In this document: one piece after another, positions 25,347 to 34,197 of the stretch | Position numbering within the stretch: the stretch's first letter is position 1 | Layout: every line of letters starts with the position of its first letter | Assembly: GCF_036492635.1 (NCBI RefSeq) | Contig: NZ_AP025306.1 | Span: 434,001-498,000 of the forward strand | DNA length: 64,000 bases | From: Aureibacter tunicatorum | GTDB taxonomy: Bacteria; Bacteroidota; Bacteroidia; Cytophagales; Cyclobacteriaceae | Reading direction: 5' to 3' | Notes under the pieces: generated by a model | Database searches by the model: none | What the model was told of the DNA's origin: nothing | Seen by the model: the letters and a program-made list of their open reading frames with translations, nothing else | Program-made: the position numbers and the translations under genes

Positions 25347-26429
25347 ATGTCAAATTTTTTTTCCATTTTATTAATATTATTGCAATTATCTATTCCAGCA
25401 TTCTCATTTGATTCAAGGCCTATATTGGTTTTGACATCAAAAGTAAATATGGAAACTGAAGTTTCAGAAAAAGATGAACAAGAGTTGAATTCACAACTGA
25501 GCAAGTTTCTAATACAATTAAATACTAAAGTGGATTCTTGCGCATACTTTCTTATAGGAGAGAGTAGAGATGAATATGCAAAGCAGTTTGGTTATGATAA
25601 TATCGAATGGTTGTCATTTAACAGATACAAGTGTAAAGAATTTTTGCCTGAAATAGCTATAACAGCCTACCTCTATTTAACATATAATTCATTTAAAGAA
25701 AATGAAATAACCATAGAATTTAAAAATTTAAACAGTTTTCAATCTTTTAAAAAAATAGCTCAAGTGAATTTCAATAGAAGTGATTTGGGGCTGGATAAAA
25801 TCTTTTCAGAACTTTACCTTTTTGTAAATCAAAATTTTTGTGAAAACGAAGTGGTTTTGAATTTAAACAAAACATACCAACACTTGGCTTTTGAAGAATA
25901 TTATTCAGCACATGAACAACTGGATAATGATTTTACAAACTATTTGAAAACTAAATATTTTTTTAAAGACTCAGTTTCAAGATATTCTTTTTCAAAAAAT
26001 ATGAAGCCTCTTGAAACGATTTTATCATTATATGATAACCATGATTTTAATAGAAATAATGATACTGTATCAAATCAAAAATTTGCAAATGATCTAGCCT
26101 ATATAACTTACATGTATTCTCTTGTCTCAATTAATACTGGTCATTTGCAAGCGGCAAATGAGTCTAATAATGTTTTAAAAAAAATTTGCAATAGAGGGAA
26201 GGTATATGAAGGTCATTATTATTCATTGAATTTGATTCTAAATTGTTTGACAAGTGAAATTGGTACTGATTCTATTGAGGAGATATTTAATGAATTCGTT
26301 TCAAAAAAAGATTTATTTGATGAGCGTTTTTTTTATACGTATAGAATTGTTGTTATGAATTCAAAGGAAGGAAGTCTGTATGAAAAACAATTGCAAGATT
26401 TAGTCATGCTTTTTGAAAAATATAACTAA
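25347..26429 (+). CDS. Exported hypothetical protein (360 aa)
   Basis: I do not recognise a family. A signal peptide (SILLILLQLSIPAFS) is followed by FDSRPILVLTSKVNMETEVS, a strand-like start, and then a helical region. The second half (about 180-360) is mostly helical with regularly spaced aromatic residues (TYQHLAFEEYYSAHEQL, LAYITYMYSLVSINTGHLQAANESNNVL) and could be a degenerate TPR-like array. The protein is periplasmic or exported. The 286 bp before it are very AT-rich and hold nothing else I can support. The next gene, an SH3 lipoprotein, is in the same direction 116 bp on. Confidence 0.7.
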   Translation: MSNFFSILLILLQLSIPAFSFDSRPILVLTSKVNMETEVSEKDEQELNSQLSKFLIQLNTKVDSCAYFLIGESRDEYAKQFGYDNIEWLSFNRYKCKEFLPEIAITAYLYLTYNSFKENEITIEFKNLNSFQSFKKIAQVNFNRSDLGLDKIFSELYLFVNQNFCENEVVLNLNKTYQHLAFEEYYSAHEQLDNDFTNYLKTKYFFKDSVSRYSFSKNMKPLETILSLYDNHDFNRNNDTVSNQKFANDLAYITYMYSLVSINTGHLQAANESNNVLKKICNRGKVYEGHYYSLNLILNCLTSEIGTDSIEEIFNEFVSKKDLFDERFFYTYRIVVMNSKEGSLYEKQLQDLVMLFEKYN

Positions 26430-26545
26430 AATCACCTATTTAACATAATGTCTAATTTGCATAAATATTTATTATACTTTTTATAATATGATAAATTATA
26501 ATTAAATATATTTACTATCTAAATAATGAAACAAAACAATATATT

Positions 26546-27325
26546 ATGTTTAAAAAATTTACTTTTATTCTTGCTGCATCTGTGGTAATATTTAATTCTT
26601 GCACAGACAATAAAAGCTCTAAAGAATCTACAACAGATACTTCAAATATAAAAGAAGCATCTACAGAGACTGCTAAAGTAGAAGAAGTAAAAGCGGAAGA
26701 GTTTCCTACAATATGTGTTTGGGATAAAACGTCTTTATTAGCAACTCCAGACAGCAAAGGCAAATGGCTTTCTTCTATTAGTCTTGGCGAGTCACTCATT
26801 TATCTAGGGGAAAAAGAAAATGATAAAAACTCTAAAAGAGTTTATTGTAAAGTAAGACTTTCGGACGGCAAAGAAGGTTGGGCTAATGAATACTGTTTAG
26901 TCGTAAATGGCTCAGCTGCAGCGATCCTTAAACAAAGTCCGATACATAAACGACCTGATGCATTGACACTTACTGATAAAAAATTCGAAATAGGCGAGAT
27001 GCTTGCAATCGAAGAAAGCAAAGGTGATTGGATTAAAGTTGTTGGAAAAGAAAGAAAGAAAAGTGGTTGGCTAAATACTTCGGCAGTAACAACGAAAGTA
27101 GAGGATGTTACTACAGCTATACTTATGCTTAAGAAAATTGGCAATATCAATGAAGACTTAGACATTGCGAAAGCAAAAGAATTTATCCAAAATGCTCCAT
27201 ATTCTGATTCATATTTTATTAAGCTTTTAGAAGAAAGAGTTAATGAACAAGAACAAGCTTTTGCTGATGAAACTTTAGTTGAAGAAGAAAATACAGCAGT
27301 AGATGAAATTGAAAATGTTCTTTAG
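26546..27325 (+). CDS. SH3-domain lipoprotein
   Basis: The 259-residue protein starts MFKKFTFILAASVVIFNSCTD with a lipobox Cys, then a Ser/Thr/Glu-rich linker. Two bacterial SH3 units follow: about residues 55-130 (ICVWDKTSLLATPDSKG to KEGWANEYCLV) and about 130-190 (AAILKQSPIHKRPDA to KKSGWLNTSAVTT). The C-terminal 70 residues are acidic and helical. SH3b domains usually bind peptidoglycan or peptides in the envelope. A strong hairpin terminator follows. The specific function is unknown. Confidence 0.85.
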   Translation: MFKKFTFILAASVVIFNSCTDNKSSKESTTDTSNIKEASTETAKVEEVKAEEFPTICVWDKTSLLATPDSKGKWLSSISLGESLIYLGEKENDKNSKRVYCKVRLSDGKEGWANEYCLVVNGSAAAILKQSPIHKRPDALTLTDKKFEIGEMLAIEESKGDWIKVVGKERKKSGWLNTSAVTTKVEDVTTAILMLKKIGNINEDLDIAKAKEFIQNAPYSDSYFIKLLEERVNEQEQAFADETLVEEENTAVDEIENVL

Positions 27326-27353
27326 TTTAGTTACAATGTCATTCTTTACACAT

Positions 27354-27386
27354 AAAAGGAGCTAATAATTAGCTCCTTTTTTATTT
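27354..27386 (+). terminator. Terminator after the SH3 lipoprotein gene
   Basis: Arms AAAAGGAGCTAA (27354-27365) and TTAGCTCCTTTT (27369-27380) are perfect around TAA and are followed by TTATTT. Confidence 0.85.
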
Positions 27387-27451
27387 AATAAAATAAAGAT
27401 ATTTTGTGTTTTTTAATATATTGCAGGTTCAAAATATATTTCAAATTCATC

Positions 27452-27910
27452 ATGAATATTAATAACATTTTCAAAAACTCCGATATTGAAGCTTTTAAAA
27501 GCAGGCTTGAAAATATCAATCATGACTCGCAACCTAAATGGGGAAAAATGAATGCAAGCGAAATGCTTGCCCATCTCAATGTAATGTTTGAAATGACCTA
27601 TGAAGACATTCATCCTAAACCTAATGCACTGACGAAGTTTCTCTTGAAATTATTGGTCAAACCATTGGTTACTGGCACTAAGCCATATGGTAAAAGTAAA
27701 AGAACGGCCTCACAATTTATTATTTCTGGCCAAAGAGAATTTGATGTTGAAAAGGATAGGCTAGTGAATTATATAGATCACACTTACACTCTTGGACCTG
27801 AATATTTTGAAAATAAAGAATCTCATTCTTTTGGAAAATTAAGCTCGCAAGAATGGAACAATATGTTTAGCAAACATATTGATCACCATTTCACTCAATT
27901 CGGAGTTTAG
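27452..27910 (+). CDS. DUF1569-like (DinB-related) protein
   Basis: The protein is 152 residues from the ATG at 27452; an in-frame upstream start at 27404 adds sixteen residues that overlap the promoter region. The segment PKWGKMNASEMLAHLNVMFEMTYED and the late HIDHHFTQFGV give the three-histidine layout of the DinB-like four-helix bundle as found in DUF1569. The histidines (HL in the second helix, and HxxHH at the end) would bind a divalent metal. Such proteins often act as metal-dependent transferases for small thiols, but the activity here is unknown. Probably cytoplasmic. Confidence 0.75.
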   Translation: MNINNIFKNSDIEAFKSRLENINHDSQPKWGKMNASEMLAHLNVMFEMTYEDIHPKPNALTKFLLKLLVKPLVTGTKPYGKSKRTASQFIISGQREFDVEKDRLVNYIDHTYTLGPEYFENKESHSFGKLSSQEWNNMFSKHIDHHFTQFGV

Positions 27911-27968
27911 CGTTTTAAATTATAACATTTCTTCATAATTATTTTAATATCTTTTTAATTCTACTATA

Positions 27969-29909
27969 ATGAAACATTTGAAAACAAGGTGTATTTTTTT
28001 GTCAGTACTTCTACTGGTTAATATACTTAGCTCTTGTCAAAACAAAGAACAAAAATTAGCTTCTCTGGAACCAGTACCTAAAATTGAACTTGAGAATTTT
28101 TTTAGAAACGTCGAAAAACGCTCTTTTAAAATTTCACCTGATGGTGAATATTTTGCCTATTTAGCTCCTTGGAAAAATAGGATGAATCTATTTGTGAAAA
28201 AAATAGATCAAGATTCCGCTTTTAGATTAACCTCAGTTACAGATAGAGATATCGCAGGTCTAGGATGGGTAAACAGCCAAAGATTAATTTATTTAAGAGA
28301 TAATGGTGGCGATGAAAATTATTATGCGATGGCTGTCGACAAAGATGGCAAAAATGCTATTGCGTTAACAAAGTTTGACAATGTGGTCACTCAGTTTATC
28401 GATGAGTTAGAGAATCAAGATGACTATATACTCATTGGTTTGAATAAACGAAACCCTCAAATTTTTGATCCTTATAGACTTAATGTGAATACTGGAGAAC
28501 TTGAGATGCTTGCTGAAAATCCGGGCAATATCACAGGCTGGAAAACTGACCATCAAGGCAAGCTAAGAATCGCAACGACAACAGATGGGGTTAACACTTC
28601 CATTCTTTATAGAGCGACAGAATCAGAACCATTTCAAGAACTATTGACCACTACATTTAAAGATAGTTTTAAGCCATTGATTTTTACTTTTGATAATAAG
28701 AACTTATATGTTAGCTCAAATATTGGCAGAGATAAAAATGCCATCAAACTATTTAATATAGAATCCAAAACAGAGCAAGAAAGTATATTCGAGCATAATG
28801 ATGTAGATGTTTACAATTTGTCTTATTCAAAAAAGCGTAAAAAATTAACTGCTGTCCATTTTGAAACGGATAAAGATCACCTTCACTTCTTAGATGCAGA
28901 AAGTGAGACAGTTTACAATAAATTAAAAGCGCAACTTCCTAGTGATGAACAAGCTATTATTTCATCTGAAAATAAAGAAGAAGATAAACTAATCGTTAGA
29001 ACTTATAGCGATAAATCTAGAGGTAGCTATTATTTCTATGATGTTAAAGCTGACAAACTTCAAAAGCTAGAAGATCTTTCACCTTGGTTGGATAAAAATC
29101 AAATGGCGGAAATGAAGCCAATCGAATACACAACAAGAGATGGTCTTAAAATCAATGGATACTTGACTTTGCCAGTAGGAGTCAAAGCTGAAAATTTGCC
29201 AGTGATTATCAACCCACATGGAGGTCCTTGGGCTAGAGATAGCTGGGGCTTTAATCCTGAAGTTCAATTTTTTGCGAATAGAGGTTATGCAGTATTGCAG
29301 ATGAATTTTAGAGGTTCTACTGGTTACGGAAAATCCTTTTGGACAAAGTCATTTAAACAATGGGGAAAAACTATGCAGGATGATATTACTGACGGCACAA
29401 ATTGGCTTGTAGAACAAGGAATAGCTGATAAGAATAGAATAGCAATTTATGGAGGTAGTTATGGTGGCTATGCGACTCTTCAAGGACTAGTAAGAGAGCC
29501 TGATCTTTATGCTTGTGGAGTAGATTATGTTGGAGTATCAAATCTATTTACTTTTATGGGAACAATCCCTCCATATTGGAAGCCTTATTTAGAAATGCTT
29601 TATGAAATGGTTGGCGATTTGAAAGCAGATTCTGTTCAATTGAAAAATACTTCCCCAGCTCTAAATGCTGAAAAAATCAAATCGCCTTTATTTATAGCTC
29701 AAGGAGCAAACGATCCTAGAGTAAATAAAAGTGAAAGTGACCAGATGGTAAAAGCGATGAAAGCACGTGGTGTGGAAGTCGAATATCTTGTCAAAGATAA
29801 TGAAGGACATGGCTTTAGAAATGAGGAGAATAAGTTTGAATTTTATCGTTCGATGGAAGCATTTCTTGATAAACATTTGAAAAAAGAAAACTTAACTAAA
29901 GTGCAATAG
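27969..29909 (+). CDS. S9-family (prolyl oligopeptidase type) exported peptidase
   Basis: The 646-residue protein has a lipoprotein signal (LLLVNILSSCQNKE). An N-terminal beta-propeller (about 40-370, with repeats such as RSFKISPDGEYFAYLAP) is followed by an alpha/beta hydrolase domain. The triad reads Ser497 in YGGSYGGYATLQ, Asp582 in GANDPRVN and His614 in NEGHGFRN. This is the acylaminoacyl-peptidase/S9C layout and normal length. It would trim short peptides in the periplasm or at the cell surface. It stands between DUF1569 and CysZ-like genes in the same direction and is ended by a strong terminator. Confidence 0.93.
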   Translation: MKHLKTRCIFLSVLLLVNILSSCQNKEQKLASLEPVPKIELENFFRNVEKRSFKISPDGEYFAYLAPWKNRMNLFVKKIDQDSAFRLTSVTDRDIAGLGWVNSQRLIYLRDNGGDENYYAMAVDKDGKNAIALTKFDNVVTQFIDELENQDDYILIGLNKRNPQIFDPYRLNVNTGELEMLAENPGNITGWKTDHQGKLRIATTTDGVNTSILYRATESEPFQELLTTTFKDSFKPLIFTFDNKNLYVSSNIGRDKNAIKLFNIESKTEQESIFEHNDVDVYNLSYSKKRKKLTAVHFETDKDHLHFLDAESETVYNKLKAQLPSDEQAIISSENKEEDKLIVRTYSDKSRGSYYFYDVKADKLQKLEDLSPWLDKNQMAEMKPIEYTTRDGLKINGYLTLPVGVKAENLPVIINPHGGPWARDSWGFNPEVQFFANRGYAVLQMNFRGSTGYGKSFWTKSFKQWGKTMQDDITDGTNWLVEQGIADKNRIAIYGGSYGGYATLQGLVREPDLYACGVDYVGVSNLFTFMGTIPPYWKPYLEMLYEMVGDLKADSVQLKNTSPALNAEKIKSPLFIAQGANDPRVNKSESDQMVKAMKARGVEVEYLVKDNEGHGFRNEENKFEFYRSMEAFLDKHLKKENLTKVQ

Positions 29910-29933
29910 AATATAGTATTATTATTTTAATTG

Positions 29934-29970
29934 ACGCCATTGATTGTCTTTCAATGGCGTTTTTTTATTT
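29934..29970 (+). terminator. Terminator after the S9 peptidase gene
   Basis: Arms ACGCCATTGA (29934-29943) and TCAATGGCGT (29951-29960) are perfect around a 7-nt loop and are followed by TTTTTTATTTT. Confidence 0.88.
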
Positions 29971-29998
29971 TAGTTACTTTACAACAATATAAAACCTA

Positions 29999-30718
29999 AT
30001 GAAAGATCTATTCAAAGGAGCTTGGGATAATACGAAAGCTTTAAAAATAATACACAAACTTCGACTTTATCATTACTTTTTAGTCCCACTAGTTATGTCT
30101 ATTCTAATTGGGAGTATTATGGTTGCTTTAGTGTTTAATTATTCTTCAGACTTTGGCCGCTTATTAGTTGAAAAATGGACTTGGGAGTTTGGAAAAAGTA
30201 CTTTAAACAAAGTATCAACTTTCATAGGTGGGGCAATTTTGTTTTTGTTTAGTCTTATCATTTTTAAGCATTTATTGATGGCTATTTCCTCTCCGTTCAT
30301 GGGGCTGATCATTGATAGGGTAGAAACGCATTTAGGCAATAAAGTAGAATCTCGGAATGTGAATTTTATACAATCATTAATGAGAAGTATTTTATTAAAT
30401 ACGAGAAATCTAATTTTTGAATTGGTATTAGTCATCCCATTTGTAATTCTAAGTTTCGTTCCGATTGTAGGCGTAGTTTTCGGATTTTTAGTTTTTTTAG
30501 TGCAAGCGTACTATGCCGGATTTGGAAATTTTGATTTCACCCTTGAAAAATATTTTAACTATAACCAAAGTTTAATATTTGTAAAAAAGAATAGATTACT
30601 TACCATTGGCAATGGAGCTGTTTTTATGATTATACTAATGATCCCATTTATAGGAATGGCTTTAGCTTTGCCTATTAGCACCGTTGCAGCTGTAATTAGC
30701 GTTCATAGAAAACTTTAA
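29999..30718 (+). CDS. EI24/CysZ-like integral membrane protein
   Basis: The 239-residue protein has four or five membrane segments and the EI24-domain landmarks: MKDLFKGAWDNTKALKIIHK at the start, ISSPFMGLIIDRVETHLGN after the second segment, and a C-terminal LPISTVAAVISVHRKL. CysZ members carry sulfate into the cell, but the wider EI24 family has other roles, and no sulfate genes lie nearby. It stands alone between the S9 peptidase terminator and the convergent rep gene, 70 bp from the rep stop. Confidence 0.8.
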   Translation: MKDLFKGAWDNTKALKIIHKLRLYHYFLVPLVMSILIGSIMVALVFNYSSDFGRLLVEKWTWEFGKSTLNKVSTFIGGAILFLFSLIIFKHLLMAISSPFMGLIIDRVETHLGNKVESRNVNFIQSLMRSILLNTRNLIFELVLVIPFVILSFVPIVGVVFGFLVFLVQAYYAGFGNFDFTLEKYFNYNQSLIFVKKNRLLTIGNGAVFMIILMIPFIGMALALPISTVAAVISVHRKL

Positions 30719-30788
30719 AATTTAATAAATGAATATAGGAGGAAACTTATGACATAGTTTTATTTAACATAATATTTTTTATTATATA

Positions 30789-32255
30789 TTACCATTCAAA
30801 ATCATATTCAATTTTAGCATAATGTTTAACATTTAGCATCAACTTATCATCATCACTTCCATGATTTTCAATTAACCAAGTTGCAAAAAAATTCTTTGCA
30901 TAAGGAGAAGGAGAGGAATCTATATATTCTTGAGCATATCTCTTTTCCATAGTATTTTCACTCTCTTCATAAGTAAAAATAAATTCTTCCAAATCTTCAT
31001 CAGAAGCATTTTCATAATACCTTCTCAAAAGATTCTTTCGGAACTGATCATAGGCGATATTTATTTGATCTTTCTTATCTTGATACTCAAATCTTGAAGT
31101 TTGAATAGCATCACTAGCTTGTGATCTCTGCATATTTGCAACTTCAAATTGATCATCAAAATATCCTTCTCTCAACGCCTTTATCAAATAGCCAGAAGGA
31201 TTTGATATATCATCTCTTTCAGAAATTAATTCATAAACAAAGTCAACCTTTTCCTTCGTATATTTTTGCGTTAGTTTATCATAAACATTTTGAACAATCG
31301 CAGCTGGCTTTTTCGTTACTTTATCTTTGGATTCAGCAACATTGGTTCGTACGTATGCAGTATCTAAAGAAAGAGGTGCTTGCTTTAAAGTATCCTCATT
31401 GCTTGTCGTCTGGATTGACTTTCGTTCTTTTGATTTCAACAATCTCATTCGCTCATATTTTTCTTCCATCGAATGAGGCTTCAAACGAGTCTTCAAATAA
31501 ATATGAGTAACTTTTCTACCATCCTTCACCGGTTCATACTCCACAAAAATATCAGAGGTCTCATTTATTTCTTTAATGCATGGCTTCAATACATTTTCGT
31601 TAAACCTACCATACTTTTGATACAACTTCGATTTTTTCAGATACAACATATCCAGTAAAAACTGATACTCTATTTTTCTACTGCCAATTTTTAAATACTG
31701 CTTGCAAAGTTCATAGATTCTAATACTATGCACCTTTCTAAAATTCTCGACACTCAATACAAAATATGACGTATATGTGCTCTTCAAATTCAATAAAAAT
31801 GGCTTGATATCTTCATTGAATTTAATCGTAATAAAATTTTCTCTTTCTTCCTTTTTAACTTGAGAGATGAAACCATAACTGACCCAGCTCTGATCATTTT
31901 TAATAATATCGATGGAAGAATTGGTCAACTTCATTATTTCCTCTCGAACCTGTTGATATTGAGCCCCGGAAATTTTCTTTCCATCAGGCAATGCCAATAT
32001 ATCAGCAATTTTCACTTTCAACGGTTTTAATTGTTCATCAGTAGGTTTAATCTGCGCAATCGCTAAAATTATAGCTCTTTGTTGCGTCAAAGAAAACTTC
32101 TGTCTTGATTCAACAATCTTGTTGGACTTGACTACTCTACGCGCACCTATATATTCAACATCGTCTCCTTTTACAATTTTAAATGATTCGAAACTATCTT
32201 CTTTCATCATTAATGACTTAATATCTTGCTGTTCTTTATTGCTTTTAGTCGCCAC
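30789..32255 (-). CDS. Replication initiator protein, Rep_3 family
   Basis: The 488-residue protein carries a Rep_3 initiator core at about residues 40-260: KFSLTQQRAIILAIAQI opens the first winged helix, then LPDGKKISGAQYQQVREEI and SVENFRKVHSIRIYELCKQY, with GRFNENVLKPCIKEINETSD in the second winged helix. Such proteins bind iterons and start theta replication of plasmids and chromids. The frame starts with GTG at 32255; ATGs at 32210 and 32207 are alternatives, and an in-frame stop lies just upstream. The C-terminal 220 residues are longer than in most members. Its 5' end faces the iteron array 26 bp away, so self-repression through the first iterons is likely. Confidence 0.92.
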   Translation of the reverse strand: MATKSNKEQQDIKSLMMKEDSFESFKIVKGDDVEYIGARRVVKSNKIVESRQKFSLTQQRAIILAIAQIKPTDEQLKPLKVKIADILALPDGKKISGAQYQQVREEIMKLTNSSIDIIKNDQSWVSYGFISQVKKEERENFITIKFNEDIKPFLLNLKSTYTSYFVLSVENFRKVHSIRIYELCKQYLKIGSRKIEYQFLLDMLYLKKSKLYQKYGRFNENVLKPCIKEINETSDIFVEYEPVKDGRKVTHIYLKTRLKPHSMEEKYERMRLLKSKERKSIQTTSNEDTLKQAPLSLDTAYVRTNVAESKDKVTKKPAAIVQNVYDKLTQKYTKEKVDFVYELISERDDISNPSGYLIKALREGYFDDQFEVANMQRSQASDAIQTSRFEYQDKKDQINIAYDQFRKNLLRRYYENASDEDLEEFIFTYEESENTMEKRYAQEYIDSSPSPYAKNFFATWLIENHGSDDDKLMLNVKHYAKIEYDFEW

Positions 32256-32280
32256 TTTTCACACTCACAAAAATTGTTCT

Positions 32281-32882
32281 TTAATATTTTACTGTTTTAA
32301 ATTTAATAAAATACTGTTGCTATCAAAAGCATAAGTGAAAATTCTTTAATATTTTACTGGTTAATCAAGAAAATGAAAGAAAAACTCGAAAGAACAGTTG
32401 ATTATTAAAGAAATTGGATATTCATTAAAGTACTTAATAAATGACTGGATTATACTTTATATTCAACTGTTCTAAAGCACCTTTCATTAATAACCTGCTG
32501 TTGAATGCTTAATATACTACTGTCTTTTCAACTATTTTTTAATAATTTACTGTCTTAAGTGCTTATAATCCGTTGAAATTATTAATAGTTTACTGTTTAT
32601 AAATGATAGAGGCAAGTATATTTCTATTAAAAAAATTAATATTCTACTGTTTCTAGATGAGTATGTAAAAAATTTATGACCAGAATAAGCTTATTTTTAA
32701 TATTAAGCTGTTCTTTTTTTAATAATTAACTGGTGAAAAGTCTTTTGTTTAAAAGCTTTAATAACATACTGAATCTTCATTAATATTATACTGGACTATT
32801 TTTAATATCATTAAGTTCTATAATCAATATTTTACTGTATAGATTTTAATAATATACTGTCTCGTATTTAATAATGAACTGT
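32281..32882 (+). repeat. Iteron array, 17 direct copies of a 15-bp repeat
   Basis: The consensus is TTAATAnnnTACTGT. Copies start at 32281, 32303, 32346, 32434, 32487, 32509, 32539, 32582, 32636, 32697, 32719, 32758, 32780, 32802, 32824, 32846 and 32868, all in the same direction. Eight successive steps are exactly 22 bp, about two helical turns, and the last six copies are all in phase. Two other steps are 43 bp. Most copies keep TTAATA and ACTG; 32802 is the most degenerate. Such repeats bind the initiator protein. The array lies just upstream of rep, and no protein-coding frame competes with it. Confidence 0.93.
32394..32408 (-). repeat. Inverted iteron inside the array
   Basis: Read on the minus strand this is TTAATAATCAACTGT, a good match to the iteron consensus in the opposite direction. 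It fills part of the 88-bp gap between the direct copies at 32346 and 32434. Inverted copies often serve in initiator autoregulation or handcuffing. Confidence 0.7.
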
Positions 32883-33060
32883 ATATTCAAAATTTTTATA
32901 GCAAGTAAGTAACTAATAATCAGATATTTACATTATCAATTTTGTCTCTGAAAACAATAAAACATTAAAACATATAAAATAATAAAATAACAAAACACAT
33001 ACTTTTTGATGTTGCTTTTTTTAAATAACACTTATTTTAAAGTAAACAGGCTATTTAAGA

Positions 33061-33075
33061 ACAGTTAAATATTAA
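33061..33075 (-). repeat. Outlying inverted iteron
   Basis: On the minus strand this reads TTAATATTTAACTGT and matches the consensus at all fixed positions but one. It lies 178 bp beyond the last direct copy on the far side of the A/T-rich stretch, so the array plus this copy brackets the likely unwinding region. Confidence 0.65.
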
Positions 33076-33106
33076 TTAAAAAAATTATCGAAGGAACAGA
33101 ACGATA

Positions 33107-33139
33107 TTAAAAAAGGGCTTTGTCTAGTCAAAGCCCTTT
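33107..33139 (-). terminator. Terminator downstream of the minus-strand membrane protein gene
   Basis: Perfect 11-bp arms AAAGGGCTTTG (33112-33122) and CAAAGCCCTTT (33129-33139) enclose a 6-nt loop. On the minus strand the stem is followed by TTTTTAATA, so it ends transcription from the gene at 33260-33847 before it reaches the origin. Confidence 0.8.
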
Positions 33140-33259
33140 AAAGATCAATTGCCATAAGACGACATCTCGATCAATTTTTTAAACCATCTTAGCTTCTTTG
33201 AAATAAAAAAACAGTTTAAAAATTATAATAAAATTAATAAGCGTGAACAAGATTGATTA

Positions 33260-33847
33260 TTATATTCCTATTCCCAATGAAAGTTTAAAATAATTACGAA
33301 TAATATCATACTTTACTCCTGCGGATAATAATAAAATTTTTGCATTCACCCCTAAATCTAATCCATAATTGGTTACGTCTTTATTTTTCAAATTATAATT
33401 GGGTGGCAATAAACCATTATTCTCAGGAAAATTTTTAATTGTATAATTGTAGATATTAATTCCGGCGATTGGAATAATATGAACAAGAGGAAGTTTGAAT
33501 TTTTTTGCAAGTCCGATATTTATTTGATTCATAAATACTCTAGCATCAGGTATAGAGGAAAGACCTGTGCTCGTTACAAATGTATTGCTTTTTTTTTCTC
33601 CATATGCATAGCCGATGTTAACTCCCCAACCTTTGATAATATAAACAGAAGCTTCAGCTCCCCATGTATTTATATCAGCGTAAGAAATTGTAACATCATT
33701 TGAAGATAATACAGACAAATCTCGATAATCATCGTATAAGCTTGAAGAGCCATTAATGAGTCCCCAAGTTCCTTGAACTGTAAATGTTTGTGATTTAGCG
33801 GATAATGACAAAGCAATAGCTAAACAAAGTGCAAGTAATTTTTTCAT
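33260..33847 (-). CDS. Small outer-membrane beta-barrel protein
   Basis: The 195-residue protein starts with a signal peptide (KKLLALCLAIALSLSAKSQ) and continues with alternating amphipathic strands: FTVQGTWGLING, GWGVNIGYAYGEK, MNQINIGLAKKFK and a final YFKLSLGIGI. Eight strands can be counted, as in small OmpA/OmpX-like barrels. No periplasmic domain is present. It lies next to the origin and is transcribed towards it, with a terminator before the iterons. Function unknown. Confidence 0.75.
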   Translation of the reverse strand: MKKLLALCLAIALSLSAKSQTFTVQGTWGLINGSSSLYDDYRDLSVLSSNDVTISYADINTWGAEASVYIIKGWGVNIGYAYGEKKSNTFVTSTGLSSIPDARVFMNQINIGLAKKFKLPLVHIIPIAGINIYNYTIKNFPENNGLLPPNYNLKNKDVTNYGLDLGVNAKILLLSAGVKYDIIRNYFKLSLGIGI

Positions 33848-34197
33848 AAAAATTTAGTTTTTGTTAATACTGCACAGCGATCAATTTTTAAGCCAAAGGA
33901 AGGAAACTCGTTCTCATGGAAAAGATCTGAAAATATAATATTGACTTCAGATAAATTATTGAAAATGATATTAAATTTTGGTAATAATATTAAAAAATAA
34001 TATTTGCTTTATAAATTTATATAAATACTTATATATTAATATGAATTCACTATTTATACACTTCAATTATATGAATAGATAAATTTTGATATTAAAAAAG
34101 TTTGACTTCACTGACACTTTTTTTTTATATTTTTCTTAAAATTGCCTTTTGATGGGTTAATATCTTATCTTTGTAGATCTAAATTAATTAAATTCTT
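33848..34197. other. Intergenic region before the DEAD-box gene
   Basis: Between the divergent starts of the barrel gene and the helicase gene I see no gene. The right end holds the helicase promoter. The rest is very AT-rich without a clear hairpin. Confidence 0.5.
34142..34173 (+). promoter_or_regulatory. Promoter of the DEAD-box helicase gene
   Basis: TTG at 34142-34144 and TATCTTTG at 34166-34173 are separated by 21 bp, matching the Bacteroidota promoter TTG-N19-21-TAnnTTTG. The transcript would begin near 34180 and have a 5' leader of only about 20 nt. Confidence 0.75.

Larger units (their letters stand above)
32256..33111. other. Replication origin region of a plasmid or chromid
   Basis: This 856-bp stretch has no gene. 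It holds the iteron array (32281-32882), inverted iterons at 32394-32408 and 33061-33075, and from about 32883 to 33010 a stretch that is almost pure A/T with runs such as AAAATAATAAAATAAC, which is a candidate unwinding element. I found no clean DnaA box (TTATNCACA). Together with the adjacent Rep_3 gene this is the layout of a theta-type origin. Partition genes are not in the window. Confidence 0.85.

Noticed and set aside
31121-31658. Plus-strand open frames of 129 and 61 codons inside rep
   Set aside because: They are antisense to a well supported Rep_3 gene and show no family motifs.
32281-32882. CRISPR array
   Set aside because: The repeats are only 15 bp, spacing is irregular with many 7-bp gaps, and no cas gene is near. 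The iteron reading with the adjacent rep gene explains them.
32256-33111. DnaA boxes in the origin region
   Set aside because: I looked for TTATNCACA on both strands and found no clean copy, so none is reported. A relaxed box cannot be told from chance in such AT-rich DNA.
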